Shown: in pieces, positions 12,355 through 22,025 of the stretch
Position numbering within the stretch: position 1 is the first letter of the stretch
Layout: each line of letters opens with the position of its first letter
From: Mycobacterium ostraviense
GTDB lineage: Bacteria; Actinomycetota; Actinomycetes; Mycobacteriales; Mycobacteriaceae
Assembly (NCBI RefSeq): GCF_002705925.1
Contig: NZ_NKRE01000001.1
Span: forward strand, 1,127,122 to 1,174,723
DNA: 47,602 nt
Direction: 5' to 3'
Translations under genes and position numbers: made by a program
The notes under the pieces: generated by a model
What the model was told of the DNA's origin: nothing
Database searches by the model: none
The model's input: only the letters and a program-made list of their open reading frames with translations

Positions 12355-13530
12355 TCAGCCGCGCTTCGGCACGCTGACGCCCAGCTTCCTGAGTCCGCGC
12401 AGCACCTTGGCGTGCGGCAGGCTCGCCGCGACCGCCTTGCGCAGGCTCGGGTTGACCAGACTGCCGTTGATCACCAGCAGGTACTCGAGGCCGTGATCGC
12501 GCCATTCGGCTACTTGGTCGACGACTTCCTCGGGGGTGCCGCTGAAGATAACTTCTTTCATGAGTGCGGGCGGGACTTTCGCGGTGTATGACAAGACAGT
12601 CTGCTCGTCCATGGTTTGTGGAATCACATCCTGGACCCCGGAGAAGTCGGCTCCCATCGGATGCTCGACGCCGTGGCGGGCCCAGGCTGTACCCGGTACC
12701 CCCAGCGCGGTCGTCTTCACGATGACAGAGTCCAGCATCTCCTCGACGTCGTCGCTATTCCGGCCGGTGATCACGCCGCGCACCGCCGAAGGGATGATCG
12801 ACATCGGGTCACGACCGGCGTCGGACGCCGCGGTGCGCACGGCTTCGAGCGCATGGCGGTAGTCGCAGGGACGCACCAGCACAATCGGAACCCAGGCATC
12901 GGCGTAGCGTCCGGTTGCCCGCAGCATCCGCGGCCCGTGTGCGGCGATCCAAATTTCCGGCCATTTCCCCCGGTACGGCGGCAGGTCGAACGCGGCGTTA
13001 TGCAGCGGAAAGTACGCCGATTCGCGGGAGACGAGCTCCCCGTTCGAATTCCACAGTGCGCGAATGGTGGCGAGGGCCTCTTCGAATCGCGCTACCGGTT
13101 TGGTCCATTCCACGCCGTAGGGCTCGTTGGCTTCGCGTTCCCCGACACCGATGCCGAGGATGGCGTTGCCCCGGGTAAGCAGCTGCAGGGTCGCTGCGGC
13201 CTGGGCCGTGACCGCTGGATGGCGGCGACTGGCGTCGGTCACGCACACGCCGAGTCGCAGGCCCTTGGGCCGCCCGCAGGCGAGGTTTCCCAGCATCGTC
13301 CACGGTTCGTAGTTCGCATCGATGCTGGGCACGAGTTTCGCCGCGATTCCGAGGTATTCCGACGTCGCGATCGAGCGCGGCAGCAATCCGTTCAGGTGGT
13401 CGGCGACCCAATACGAATCGGCGCCCGTCAGGGTCGCCGCTACCATGCTGGACCGTGCCAGCCAACTAGCCGGAAACCGCGTATGCACGAGCGAATCCAC
13501 AAAGCCGAAGCGAAATCCACCCTTGCGCAC
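12355..13530 (-). CDS. F420-type phthiodiolone ketoreductase (Rv2951c)
   Basis: This luciferase-like TIM-barrel oxidoreductase of about 391 residues corresponds to M. tuberculosis Rv2951c, which reduces the keto group of phthiodiolone and phenolphthiodiolone to phthiotriols, probably with coenzyme F420. Visible family segments are [32 protein letters not shown] and a C-terminal [19 protein letters not shown]. The GTG at 13530 places the protein start near that of Rv2951c; an ATG at 13560 is in frame but adds residues with no counterpart and has no ribosome site. It lies next to the divergently read methyltransferase that performs the next step. Confidence 0.9.
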   Translation of the reverse strand: MRKGGFRFGFVDSLVHTRFPASWLARSSMVAATLTGADSYWVADHLNGLLPRSIATSEYLGIAAKLVPSIDANYEPWTMLGNLACGRPKGLRLGVCVTDASRRHPAVTAQAAATLQLLTRGNAILGIGVGEREANEPYGVEWTKPVARFEEALATIRALWNSNGELVSRESAYFPLHNAAFDLPPYRGKWPEIWIAAHGPRMLRATGRYADAWVPIVLVRPCDYRHALEAVRTAASDAGRDPMSIIPSAVRGVITGRNSDDVEEMLDSVIVKTTALGVPGTAWARHGVEHPMGADFSGVQDVIPQTMDEQTVLSYTAKVPPALMKEVIFSGTPEEVVDQVAEWRDHGLEYLLVINGSLVNPSLRKAVAASLPHAKVLRGLRKLGVSVPKRG

Positions 13531-13758
13531 GGCTTTCACGCCGCGCTGTCGATCAACCACATGCCGGGGGAGACTACCCCAGCCGGCTGCTTACCGCTTA
13601 CCGCGGTCGAAGTGAGGGCGCGTGGAAATGAGGGCGCGTGAGAGCGCCAGCGCCGGGCTCAGGCGGCTGGCGGTCGCGCCTGAGGACCGCAACGCTGCAC
13701 CGAGCTGCTTTCCCCGCAATCGGCTCGCGATGTCGAGGGTCTGCCATAATCCTTGCCC

Positions 13759-14571
13759 ATGCCCTTCAGTCCCACCCATAGCCTGCTTGCCCGCGCCGGT
13801 AGCACCGCGCTCTACAAGCGAGTTTGGCGGTTCTGGTACCCACTGATGACGCGCGGGCTCGGTGCCGACGAAATCGTTTTCATCAACTGGGCCTATGAGG
13901 AAGATCCGCCGATGGCCCTGCCGCTGGAGGAATCCGACGAGCCCAACCGAGCCCACATCAACCTGTACCACCGCACGGCGACCCAGGCGGACCTGAAGGG
14001 CAAACGGGTGCTGGAGGTCAGTTGCGGCCACGGCGGCGGAGCCTCCTACCTCACCCGCACCTTGCAACCGGCCTCTTACACGGCGCTCGACTTGAACCCG
14101 GCCGGTATCAGACTTTGCCAGAAGCGACACCACCTTCCTGGTCTTGATTTCGTGCGAGGCGACGCCGAAAACCTGCCCTTCGATGACGAATCCTTCGACG
14201 TGGTTCTCAACGTCGAAGCCTCGCACTGCTATCCGCACTTCCGGCGTTTTCTCGCCGAGGTGGTGCGGGTGCTGCGGCCGGGAGGATACTTCGCCTACGC
14301 CGACCTGCGCCCCAGCAACGAGATCCCCGACTGGGAGGCGGACCTGGCCGACGCCGCGCTGCGGCAACTGTCGCAGCGCGAGATCAACGCCGAGGTCTTG
14401 CGGGGCATTGAAAGGAATTCGCAGAAGTCACGGGAGCTGGTCGAACGCCATCTGCCGGCCTTCCTTCGTTTCGCGGGCCGCGAATACATCGGCGTGCAAG
14501 GCACCCAGCTGTCCCGCTACCTGGAAAGCGGCGACATTTCCTACCGGATGTACTGCTTCGTCAAGGACTGA
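13759..14571 (+). CDS. Phthiotriol/phenolphthiotriol methyltransferase (Rv2952)
   Basis: This 270-residue class I SAM-dependent methyltransferase matches Rv2952, which O-methylates the phthiotriol hydroxyl to give phthiocerol and phenolphthiocerol. The SAM-binding loop reads [11 protein letters not shown], followed by the acidic D of ALDLNPAG and the GDAENLPF segment. The ATG at 13759 gives the Rv2952 length; a TTG two codons upstream and longer frames are less likely. It is transcribed away from the ketoreductase gene that supplies its substrate and is followed 54 bases later by the trans enoyl reductase. Confidence 0.93.
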   Translation: MPFSPTHSLLARAGSTALYKRVWRFWYPLMTRGLGADEIVFINWAYEEDPPMALPLEESDEPNRAHINLYHRTATQADLKGKRVLEVSCGHGGGASYLTRTLQPASYTALDLNPAGIRLCQKRHHLPGLDFVRGDAENLPFDDESFDVVLNVEASHCYPHFRRFLAEVVRVLRPGGYFAYADLRPSNEIPDWEADLADAALRQLSQREINAEVLRGIERNSQKSRELVERHLPAFLRFAGREYIGVQGTQLSRYLESGDISYRMYCFVKD

Positions 14572-14625
14572 GACGGCCAACCGCCCGGCCCAGGGGCGCA
14601 GCGATGCTCCGGTAGTGTCACCCGG

Positions 14626-15882
14626 ATGAGTCCGGCCGAACACGAGTTCGACATCGTCGTGTATGGCGCCACCGGCTTCTCGGGCACGTTGACCGCCGAA
14701 CACCTCGCGGGCGCCGGGTCGAGCGCACGGATTGCGCTGGCCGGCCGCTCCAGCGAACGGCTGCACGCCGTGCGGGAAACGTTGGCCCCGACCGCCCGTG
14801 ACTGGCCGCTGATCGTCGCCGACGCGTCACAACCGGCGACGCTCGAGGCAATGGCCACCCGGACCCGGGTGGTGCTGACCACCGTAGGCCCCTACACCCG
14901 CTACGGCCTGCCGCTGGTGGCGGCCTGCGCCAAGGCCGGAACCGACTATGCCGACTTGACCGGCGAATTGATGTTCTGCCGCAACAGCATCGACCTTTAC
15001 CACAAGCAAGCCGCCGACACCGGCGCCCGGATCGTGCTCGCCTGCGGATTCGATTCGGTGCCTTCGGATTTGAGCGTCTATCTGCTGTACCGCCGGGCGA
15101 TCGAAGACGGCACGGGTGACCTCTGCGACACCAACCTGGTGCTCCGCTCGTTCTCCCAGCGCTGGGTCTCCGGCGGCTCGGTCGCAACGTATTCCGAGGC
15201 GATGCGCACCGCATCCAGTGACCCGGACGCCTACCGGCTGGTCAACGACCCGTATACGCTGACCACCGATCGCGGCGCCGAACCCGAACTGGGTCCGCAG
15301 CCGGATTTTCCCCGCCGCCGCGGATGCGACCTGGCGCCCGAACTTGCCGGCTTCTGGACCGGCGGGTTCGTGCAGGGCCCATTCAACACCCGGATTGTCC
15401 GTCGTAGCAACGCATTACAGGACTGGGCCTATGGCCGGCGGTTCCGCTACTCGGAGACGATGAGTCTGGGACGGTCGTTCGCGGCGCCGGTCGCATCCGC
15501 CGTCGTCACCGGCGCTGTCGCGGGCGCCATCGGTTTGGGCAACAAATACTTCAGTCGACTACCCCGCCGGTTCGTGGAGCGCATCACGCCGAAACCGGGT
15601 ACCGGTCCAAGCCGCAAATCCCGGGTGCGCGGCCACTATCGATTCGAGACGTACACCACCACCACGACCGGTGCCCGCTACCTGGCGACGTTCGCGCACG
15701 ATGTCGACGCCTACCAGTCGACCGCGGTGCTGCTCGGGCAGAGTGGTCTGGCACTGGCACTCGATCGCGACAGGCTTTCCGAATTGCGCGGCGTCCTTAC
15801 CCCGGCGGCGGCAATGGGCGATGCACTGCTGGCACGTCTGCCGGGGGCCGGGGTTTCGATGGGGACGGTCCGGCTGAACTGA
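14626..15882 (+). CDS. Trans-acting enoyl reductase (Rv2953 type)
   Basis: This 418-residue protein of the saccharopine dehydrogenase-like trans-enoyl reductase family has the same length as I recall for Rv2953, which supplies the enoyl reduction missing from PpsD during phthiocerol synthesis. An N-terminal Rossmann motif (VYGATGFSGTLTAEHL) binds the nicotinamide cofactor, and a hydrophobic glycine/alanine stretch near residue 290 is typical of the family. It follows the methyltransferase gene on the plus strand and probably shares its transcript. It converges with the acyltransferase gene 20 bases beyond its end. Confidence 0.92.
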   Translation: MSPAEHEFDIVVYGATGFSGTLTAEHLAGAGSSARIALAGRSSERLHAVRETLAPTARDWPLIVADASQPATLEAMATRTRVVLTTVGPYTRYGLPLVAACAKAGTDYADLTGELMFCRNSIDLYHKQAADTGARIVLACGFDSVPSDLSVYLLYRRAIEDGTGDLCDTNLVLRSFSQRWVSGGSVATYSEAMRTASSDPDAYRLVNDPYTLTTDRGAEPELGPQPDFPRRRGCDLAPELAGFWTGGFVQGPFNTRIVRRSNALQDWAYGRRFRYSETMSLGRSFAAPVASAVVTGAVAGAIGLGNKYFSRLPRRFVERITPKPGTGPSRKSRVRGHYRFETYTTTTTGARYLATFAHDVDAYQSTAVLLGQSGLALALDRDRLSELRGVLTPAAAMGDALLARLPGAGVSMGTVRLN

Positions 15883-15902
15883 CGGCGTCCGGAGTGGGAC
15901 GC

Positions 15903-17255
15903 CTACCGCGGCCCGCCGATCGCCTCGGGGCGTCCCCAGCCCATCGTGCCGATGAGCGAGAATTCCGACAGCGTGCTCGAAAGGTCTTGTCGCAAGTCGT
16001 CATTCGAGTTGGACCGGCCCGGCTGATAGGCGAGGACCGACACGAAGACCTCGGCAGACGTTCGTCCCGACAGCAATCCCAGATATCCGCCGCTGCGGTC
16101 CATGACCGATGTGCTCACCCCCCAGGAACCCGTTACGGCGAAATGGTCGGCGTCCGTTCCATCCGGCCGGCAGGCGGCCGGGTCGACCGCCCCGATGTTG
16201 GATGAGACATTGCCGGCCGCCACGCCGACCGTTCGCCGGACCAGCCACCGCGGCAACAGCGGTACCAGGGGCAACAGCACCGACTGCTCGCTGGGGAGCT
16301 GCTGACGGCGGATCAGCGCTTTCTTTGTGGCGGCACGGATCTGGCGCAGGTCCGTCGCCGCGGAAGCGGGGTCGACGATGATGTCGACCTTGGTGACCGC
16401 GTTGGCGCGGGTATCACCGGCGGTACGTTCACTGACGGGCATACCCACGGTGACCGAGCCGTCCGCGGTGACCCGTCCCAATCGCCGGGCGAGGCGGACC
16501 GCCAATCCGGCAAGCAGGGTGTTGCTGGTCCCGCCCAGTGACTGTGCCCGGGCATCCCATTCTTCGGCATCGACCAAGATCGTCGCTGCCGGGAGCATGA
16601 TGGTTCGGTCCGCTCCCGACAGCGGCGCGACTGTCCCGATACGTCGCGTCACCGCCGCCTCCGGATGGCCGCGGTGACGCCGGGCCGACCGTGCTGCGTC
16701 GACGACGGCGCGGGCGATACCGGGGATGTCACGCGTGGCTTGGCCGGCGTCTTCGCGCAACGCTTCCCAGCGCCGGCGTGACCCGGCTGCCGGCCAGCTA
16801 ATCTGCTCGCCGCGGCCGCAGGCCGCGTCCGCCACCGCCTCGCACAGCCCGACGGCATCGGTGAGGCAATGGGAGATGACCAGGCTGACGCCCGCGCCGC
16901 CGCCGACGAACGGGCGCACCGCGAGTCGCCATTCGGGTCCCCGCTCGGCGTCCAAGGGCGCGCTGGCCTGCTCGTTGAGCCAGGTATCGAATTCTTCACG
17001 GGGACGCGGCACCGCGACGATCTCGAGGTCGGCCGGGCCGTTGGACGAAACCCAGCGATGACGTCCGAACGGCAGGGGTGAGCATTCGATTCGGCGGGCC
17101 AGCCGTCCCCGCTGCAGATGGCGATGAAACTGCCGCAGCCGGTCGATGTCGACCTCGCGGTTGTACACCCAGACACACTGCAACACGTTGAAGGTTCCGG
17201 TCGCTCGCTCGGCGGCAAAGAACGTCTGGTCGAGTAGATCGACCACATTGCTCAT
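15903..17255 (-). CDS. Condensation/WS-DGAT-like HxxxD acyltransferase
   Basis: This is a 450-residue protein of the CoA-dependent acyltransferase superfamily (PapA, wax ester synthase and condensation-domain fold). The catalytic motif is SHCLTDAVG with H129 and D133, a variant of HHxxxDG. Other family segments are VTVGMPVSER and the SNIGAVDP stretch near the C-terminus. It is not PapA5. I do not recall a gene at this position in M. tuberculosis. Its place among PGL methyl- and glycosyltransferases suggests it acylates a PGL sugar or the lipid, but that is inference from context only. A lone condensation enzyme of another lipid cannot be excluded. Confidence 0.75.
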   Translation of the reverse strand: MSNVVDLLDQTFFAAERATGTFNVLQCVWVYNREVDIDRLRQFHRHLQRGRLARRIECSPLPFGRHRWVSSNGPADLEIVAVPRPREEFDTWLNEQASAPLDAERGPEWRLAVRPFVGGGAGVSLVISHCLTDAVGLCEAVADAACGRGEQISWPAAGSRRRWEALREDAGQATRDIPGIARAVVDAARSARRHRGHPEAAVTRRIGTVAPLSGADRTIMLPAATILVDAEEWDARAQSLGGTSNTLLAGLAVRLARRLGRVTADGSVTVGMPVSERTAGDTRANAVTKVDIIVDPASAATDLRQIRAATKKALIRRQQLPSEQSVLLPLVPLLPRWLVRRTVGVAAGNVSSNIGAVDPAACRPDGTDADHFAVTGSWGVSTSVMDRSGGYLGLLSGRTSAEVFVSVLAYQPGRSNSNDDLRQDLSSTLSEFSLIGTMGWGRPEAIGGPR

Positions 17256-17613
17256 TGCGTCAAGTCCCTTCGTCTTACCCCCAACCGGTGCGAGCCGGCC
17301 CTGACCGCCCGACCGTTGCGACCAACCGCATCCCCACCCAAGCGAGCGCCGCGCGGAAGCCCAAGAACCACAACGTGATTGAGCGACGTGGGGGCACCCC
17401 TAGGTTGCATGCTGCCGTGTCGCCAACTCGAGGGCACGTTCGCAACCTCCTCGCGTAGCCGCGGTGCAGTCTAGCGCGCCTTGCCGCCCGAGCTGTTCGC
17501 CGTCAACGGGTTCACCGCCCTTCGCCGCTCGTCGACAAGAAACCCGATCACCGGCCGCATCGCCCCGGCTCCGGCCGGGCAGATCGGGCCGACGGGCATG
17601 TTAGTGTCACACG
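17256..17613. other. Divergent intergenic region
   Basis: These 358 bases separate the acyltransferase (read left) from the FkbM methyltransferase (read right) and must hold both promoters. I see no gene and no copper-type palindrome in it. Confidence 0.4.
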
Positions 17614-18345
17614 GTGCATTTGTCGGACCTTGCTCGATTCATCGTGCGCAGCGCCGCCTTCGAGGTGCCGCGCCGTTATTCCGAGCGGGACCTGAGGCAC
17701 CAGTTCGTGAAACAACTCGAATTGCGTCAGGTCGATGTCGTTTTCGATGCCGGAGCCAACACAGGGCAATACGCCAAAGGCCTTCGCAGAGCGGGATACA
17801 AGGGCCGCATCGTCTCGTTCGAACCGCTATCCCGGCCATTTACCACGTTGGAAAGAAAAGCGGCAACCGATCCGCTTTGGGATTGCCGGCGGTGTGCGCT
17901 GGGCGATGCCGACGGGACGGTCTCGGTCAATGTCGCCGGAAACGCCGGTCAAAGCAGTTCGGTGTTGCCCATGCTGACGCGTCACCAGGAGGCCTTTCCC
18001 CCGGCCAACTATGTCGGCACCGAGGAGGCGCCGATTCACCGACTGGATTCCGTGGCGCCGGAATTTCTCCGGCCGAACCGTGCGGCTTTTCTCAAGGTCG
18101 ACGTGCAGGGATTTGAAAAGCAGGTACTCGACGGCGGCAAGTCGACGGTCAATGACCATTGTGTCGGGATGCAACTCGAACTCTCCTTCGCACCATTGTA
18201 CGAGGGCGGCATGCTCATTCCGGAAGCACTCGATCTCGTGTATTCGTTGGGCTTCATACTGACCGGTTTACTGCCCTGTTTCATCGACGCACGTAATGGT
18301 CGAATGTTACAGGCCGACGGTATCTTCTTCCGCGATACCAATTGA
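17614..18345 (+). CDS. FkbM-family O-methyltransferase (Rv2956 type)
   Basis: This 243-residue SAM-dependent FkbM-type methyltransferase matches M. tuberculosis Rv2956, one of the enzymes that O-methylate the terminal fucosyl unit of PGL. The SAM loop VVFDAGANTGQYA, SFEPLS and the FLKVDVQGFEKQVL segment are visible. The start is a GTG directly after a TTAGTGTCACAC stretch. The following glycosyltransferase frame opens immediately after its stop codon, so the two are probably one operon. Which sugar position it methylates cannot be read from the sequence. Confidence 0.9.
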   Translation: MHLSDLARFIVRSAAFEVPRRYSERDLRHQFVKQLELRQVDVVFDAGANTGQYAKGLRRAGYKGRIVSFEPLSRPFTTLERKAATDPLWDCRRCALGDADGTVSVNVAGNAGQSSSVLPMLTRHQEAFPPANYVGTEEAPIHRLDSVAPEFLRPNRAAFLKVDVQGFEKQVLDGGKSTVNDHCVGMQLELSFAPLYEGGMLIPEALDLVYSLGFILTGLLPCFIDARNGRMLQADGIFFRDTN

Positions 18346-19134
18346 GTGGAACCGCTACGCGAGGCCGGCTTGACCGCTGCTGAAACAACGAAAGCCGCCA
18401 TGGCCGCACCAATGTTTTCCATCATCATCCCCACCTTGAACGTGGCCTCGGCGCTAGGGGTTTGCCTCGAGAGCATCGCCTGCCAAACCTTCCGGGACTT
18501 CGAGTTGGTACTGGTCGACGGCGGCTCGACGGATGCAACCCTCGATATCGCGAACAGCTTTGCCCCCAACTTCGGCGCGCGCCTGGTCGTCCATTCCGGC
18601 ACCGACCGCGGGGTCTACGACGCGATGAACCGCGGCGTGAGCCTGGCTACCGGGACGTGGTTGCTCTTTCTGGGCGCCGACGACGCGCTGTACGAGGCGG
18701 ACACCCTGGCCCGGGTGGCCGCCTTCATCGGCGAACATGAGCCCAGCGATCTGGTATATGGCGACGTGCTCATGCGCTCAACCAAATACCGCTACGGTGG
18801 CGCCTTCGACCTCGATCGCCTGCTGTTCAAGCGCAACATCTGTCATCAGTCGATCTTCTATCGCCGCGAGCTCTTCAGCAGCATCGGCCCCTACAACCTG
18901 CGCTACCGGTCGCTGGCCGACTGGGACTTCAATATCCGCTGCTTCTCCAACCCCGCACTCGTCACCCGGCACATGGACGTCGTTGTCGCACGCTTCAACG
19001 AGTTGGGCGGACTCAGTAATACCTACGTAGACAAGGCTTTTCTCAAGCGGCTGCCGATCACCACCAGATTCGGCATCAGGGTGGTCATCATTACGGCGCG
19101 CTGGTGGCTGAAGTGGCGCGCCCGAACAGGATAA
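18346..19134 (+). CDS. Family 2 glycosyltransferase (Rv2957 type)
   Basis: This 262-residue inverting glycosyltransferase has a GT-A fold: the nucleotide-sugar binding start FSIIIPTLN, DGGSTDATLD, and the metal-binding acidic motif in LGADDALY. The sequence follows Rv2957, which adds the outer sugar of PGL in M. tuberculosis. It is somewhat shorter than Rv2957 at the C-terminus. The GTG at 18346 is used; an ATG near 18400 would begin at the conserved MAAPMFS. It is the last recognisable PGL gene before the accessory island; no further PGL methyl- or glycosyltransferases follow it. Confidence 0.9.
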   Translation: MEPLREAGLTAAETTKAAMAAPMFSIIIPTLNVASALGVCLESIACQTFRDFELVLVDGGSTDATLDIANSFAPNFGARLVVHSGTDRGVYDAMNRGVSLATGTWLLFLGADDALYEADTLARVAAFIGEHEPSDLVYGDVLMRSTKYRYGGAFDLDRLLFKRNICHQSIFYRRELFSSIGPYNLRYRSLADWDFNIRCFSNPALVTRHMDVVVARFNELGGLSNTYVDKAFLKRLPITTRFGIRVVIITARWWLKWRARTG

Positions 19135-19799
19135 CAGTCACAGCGACGTTCCCTGGCGCCTGGCCTCTCTGAATCATGCTGTCGGCCAAAATCTTCCATC
19201 GCTATCGATAATCGGCATTATCCATGAAATCAACCGAGCCGGGCTGCCCCCAAGCTCTTGCTCCCTGCGTTCGGCGCGCTGCCGGGCACGGGCAGCCGTC
19301 CTGGGCTTCGCGAGCTATCAACCCGCGTATTGCGGACAGAGGTGTTGGATGGACAGGAGTCTCAGCCACCGCGCCTGCTCTGGCGACAGAGTTACGCCGT
19401 TGAACGCCTTCATCGCCCATAAGTCGATGATGACGAACTCTTGAGGTCACCGGTGATGCGTTGCAGTCGTGCGTGGTTCAGGGTCATCGTCACTGCGCCC
19501 AGGCTGGCCCGATTGTGGGCTACGGTCCACAAAATCGTTGTGTCACAAGGGGCTGCTCGAAGTCACCACTTCGATCATGAGGCGCTAAACCAGATCCGAA
19601 CACCACACTGGGGCCACCGGTGCCCGCCGTCCTGCAGTGCAGCTTGCGCCCGCCGGGGGGCGAAGTGACTGCGGCCGAGCGGGTATGACCTATCTTTTTT
19701 CTGTCAACCAGCTCGCCAGGCGCAGGGCTATCAAGGCAGCGTTTTCCGGCAGTGCCGTGGGTCGGCGTGTCGCTGCTCATCGTCGTCGTGCTGCCAGCT
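19135..19799. other. PGL locus/island junction, no intact gene
   Basis: These 665 bases lie between the last PGL gene and the decayed lpqS-cysK2-MFS copy. The only long frame is the out-of-frame tail of cysK2 copy 1 on the minus strand. I see no terminal inverted repeat or recognisable transposase. Confidence 0.4.
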
Positions 19800-21079
19800 T
19801 CAACATGAAGAAGTCGGTGTTGGCGCCCGAATTGGGCGATGATCGGCGATCCCGCTGGACATATCGAAGCTGCCGGACTGGGGCGGTGAATGAGTTCATT
19901 GTCACGCTCCGGCCTGGTCGATGACGGTGGTGCAGCGTGTCCAGGATTCCACGACGCGCTCACTGGGGTCGGTGATGACGGTCGGCACGTCGGGGGTAGG
20001 TGATTTAGCAGGTTGTGTTCGCGGCAGTAATCGTCGTTGTAGATGGTGTCGAAGTAGCGTTGCGGGCCGTCGGGAAAGACCGCCGCGATGGTGGTGTCAG
20101 GTGACATGGTGCGCGCGGCCCAGCCGGCGACAAGTGCAACCGCGCCCACACTCCAGCCGCCGCTGGTGTGGTGGGTGGCCGCCAGGGCGCGTGCCGCCCA
20201 CACTGCCTCCGCCGGAGCCACCCAGTGCACTTCGTCGAACGCGGGGTAGTCGACGTTGCGGGGGTAGATGCTCGACCCCAGCCCGCGCATCAACCGCTTG
20301 CTGGCCGGTTGACCGAAGATGGTCGAGCCGATGGTGTCCACACCGATGACTTTCAGGTTCGGGTTGAACTCGCGCAACACTCGGGCCACGCCCGCGGAAT
20401 GTCCGCCGGTTCCCACCGAGCACACCAGGACGTCGATGCGTCCGAGTTGGTCGATGAGTTCTAATGCCAGCGACCGGTAAGCGTCGATGTTGTCGGGGTT
20501 GCTGTACTGGTCGGGGCACCACGCGTTGGGATCTGCAGCCAGCAGCTCGGCGACTCGGTCCTTGCGGGCCTGCTGCCATCCACCGACCGGGTGTGGCTCG
20601 GTGACCACATCGACGTCGGCGCCGTAAGCGCGCAGCATGTTTTGCACGATCGGTTCCATGCCCGGGTCGGTGACTACGGTCACAGGATGCCGGTAAGTCA
20701 TGCCGGCCAACGCGAGCCCTAGCCCCAGCGATCCGCTGGTGGACTCGACAATACGGGCCCCCGGTAGCAGCTGCCCGCGGCCACGCGCGCGTTCAACCAT
20801 GTGCAGGGCGGGACGGTCTTTCATGCTGCCGCCCGGGTTGAACCCTTCCAATTTGGCCCAAAACCCGCGATCGTCGGCGGTCAGCGGCGCCGAGATCCGC
20901 AGCACCGGAGTATTGCCGACCAAGGCGTCTGGTCGGCGAAAAGGGCTGGGGGCGGTTTGGCGTCTGGCAGTGGGGTGCTGGACCCTTGCCAGGATGGGTT
21001 GCCCTGAGCTGCGCAGGTCGACGGTGTCGAGCGACACGTCGGAGAGCTCGCAGGGCTTCAATGATAAGAGATTGTTCAT
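19520..21079 (-). CDS. cysK2: CysK2-like synthase, copy 1, frameshifted C-terminus
   Basis: This is a PLP-dependent fold-type II enzyme of the cysteine synthase/CBS family, close to M. tuberculosis CysK2 (Rv0848), which makes S-sulfocysteine from O-phosphoserine and thiosulfate. The PLP lysine is in GGSMKDRP (K87) and a phosphate-binding VGTGGHSAG loop is present. It is paralogous to copy 2 at 41943 across the first 363 codons or so. Near 19990 one base appears to be missing: after NHLPP the frame diverges, while the shifted frame continues as [19 protein letters not shown], as in copy 2. The open frame then runs about 150 unrelated codons to 19520. The catalytic core is intact, so the altered tail may or may not destroy activity. 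lpqS copy 1 precedes it. Confidence 0.85.
   Translation of the reverse strand: MNNLLSLKPCELSDVSLDTVDLRSSGQPILARVQHPTARRQTAPSPFRRPDALVGNTPVLRISAPLTADDRGFWAKLEGFNPGGSMKDRPALHMVERARGRGQLLPGARIVESTSGSLGLGLALAGMTYRHPVTVVTDPGMEPIVQNMLRAYGADVDVVTEPHPVGGWQQARKDRVAELLAADPNAWCPDQYSNPDNIDAYRSLALELIDQLGRIDVLVCSVGTGGHSAGVARVLREFNPNLKVIGVDTIGSTIFGQPASKRLMRGLGSSIYPRNVDYPAFDEVHWVAPAEAVWAARALAATHHTSGGWSVGAVALVAGWAARTMSPDTTIAAVFPDGPQRYFDTIYNDDYCREHNLLNHLPPTCRPSSPTPVSASWNPGHAAPPSSTRPERDNELIHRPSPAASICPAGSPIIAQFGRQHRLLHVEAGSTTTMSSDTPTHGTAGKRCLDSPAPGELVDRKKIGHTRSAAVTSPPGGRKLHCRTAGTGGPSVVFGSGLAPHDRSGDFEQPLVTQRFCGP
19800..19925 (-). pseudogene. MFS transporter remnant (Rv0849-like, copy 1)
   Basis: After the expected end of cysK2 copy 1 the minus strand still shows pieces of the start of the neighbouring MFS gene. 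A start-like GTG/ATG cluster, an SFDM segment and [11 protein letters not shown] in shifted frames correspond to [23 protein letters not shown] of the intact copy at 43106. Similarity fades after about 35 codons, so only a 5' fragment survives. Confidence 0.55.
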
Positions 21080-21187
21080 CGGATCGTCGCTTTGTGCTGG
21101 GCGGCCGCAACGCAGCGCGCGGCCATTGACATGGGCAGCAGGTCACCGACCGTCGTGTGCAAGGCACAACAGCCAGGCGCTGACCAG

Positions 21188-21637
21188 TCAGCGACGAGAA
21201 AGACAGAACCGGGTCAGCAAATCTTGACCCGTAAGGGCAGCGGCTAGACCTCCCGGTGGGCCCCGCCCAGCCGGCACCGCACGGCGGACCAGCGAACCGG
21301 CGACGACGACCAGGGCCGACACAAGACTCAGTGCAACCAACGCGGTGGACGACGACTTTGTCAGCATCGCGGTCGGGAACGCCGCGTGGTGTGTGCCCGC
21401 AGAACCGTTGTCTACGTGCGGGTGATCGAGCGTGGTCGCGAACTCACTGCCCAGTGAGGACACCAAAGCGTGGGCTGGGTGAGAATTGTGGGATATCGGC
21501 CGTAGCAGGTCCGAGTGAGCGGCGATGGCGAGCATCCCAACCGCGGACACCACGGCGACGAGGGACCGCAGGTGTGGCCGGCCGCGAGCAGCGCTGCACC
21601 AGGCCGCCGCCCGCACCCACGCCTGCCAGTACCCCAT
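21188..21637 (-). CDS. lpqS: LpqS-family protein, copy 1
   Basis: This 149-residue small membrane or exported protein belongs to the LpqS family. It has a hydrophobic segment near residues 25-42, a histidine-rich middle (HNSHPAH, DHPH), SLGSEF, a second hydrophobic stretch and the hallmark C-terminus GPP...[15 protein letters not shown]. tuberculosis lpqS (Rv0847) heads a RicR-controlled copper operon with cysK2, as here. The ATG at 21637 overlaps the operator palindrome, so translation may start later, for example at an in-frame GTG near 21616. There is no clear lipobox cysteine, unlike the annotated M. tuberculosis lipoprotein. Confidence 0.8.
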   Translation of the reverse strand: MGYWQAWVRAAAWCSAARGRPHLRSLVAVVSAVGMLAIAAHSDLLRPISHNSHPAHALVSSLGSEFATTLDHPHVDNGSAGTHHAAFPTAMLTKSSSTALVALSLVSALVVVAGSLVRRAVPAGRGPPGGLAAALTGQDLLTRFCLSRR

Positions 21638-21651
21638 ACCCCTAGAGGGTA
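21637..21651 (-). promoter_or_regulatory. RicR-type operator of lpqS copy 1
   Basis: TACCCCTAGAGGGTA is an exact TACCC-N5-GGGTA palindrome that overlaps the possible lpqS start codon. The box at lpqS copy 2 has the same arrangement. Confidence 0.75.
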
Positions 21652-22025
21652 CAGCGCAGTCCTACTCTTTGCCAAGGCGAGTACAGGGCGGCTGGGTGGC
21701 CCCACCACCGTTGGGCCGCAAGGCGGCTGTACGGCCGGCGGTGATTTGTTGAAAAATATTTCATTAGCTGCCGTTTTGAGGTGCAGCCGCTACACCCTTG
21801 TCGAAAACGATTGTCATTAAAAGCTCAGCTTCTTGATAATGATAATCGTGTTTATTAGCCTGGCTGAGTGGTAGGAGAGCTTTTTCAAAATTAACGAGCC
21901 AGATTGACGTTCGGCGGCATGGCCCCGATCAACACCATGACAGACTCTTCCCCGCCGACTTCCGCCCGATCGTCGACCAATTGACTGGAATGATCATCAT
22001 TGCCAACAGGCAATCTGGCATCGGT
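21652..22025. other. AT-rich intergenic region with metal-box-like repeats
   Basis: This stretch between lpqS copy 1 and an orphan RicR-type box holds no convincing gene. At about 21805-21822 (AACGATTGTCATT) and 21833-21850 (TTGATAATGATAATCG) are two AT-rich interrupted palindromes resembling Zur/Fur-type boxes, and AATGATCATCATT near 21989 is a third partial one. A 23-codon minus-strand frame (21929-22000) lies just after the orphan box. Confidence 0.35.

Noticed and set aside
15903..17255. Identity as PapA5
   Set aside because: The N-terminus and motif context differ from PapA5, and the catalytic motif is SHCLTDA rather than HHxxxDG.
21929..22000. 23-codon minus-strand gene next to the orphan box
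   Set aside because: No ribosome site and no distinctive residues; kept only as a note to the orphan operator.
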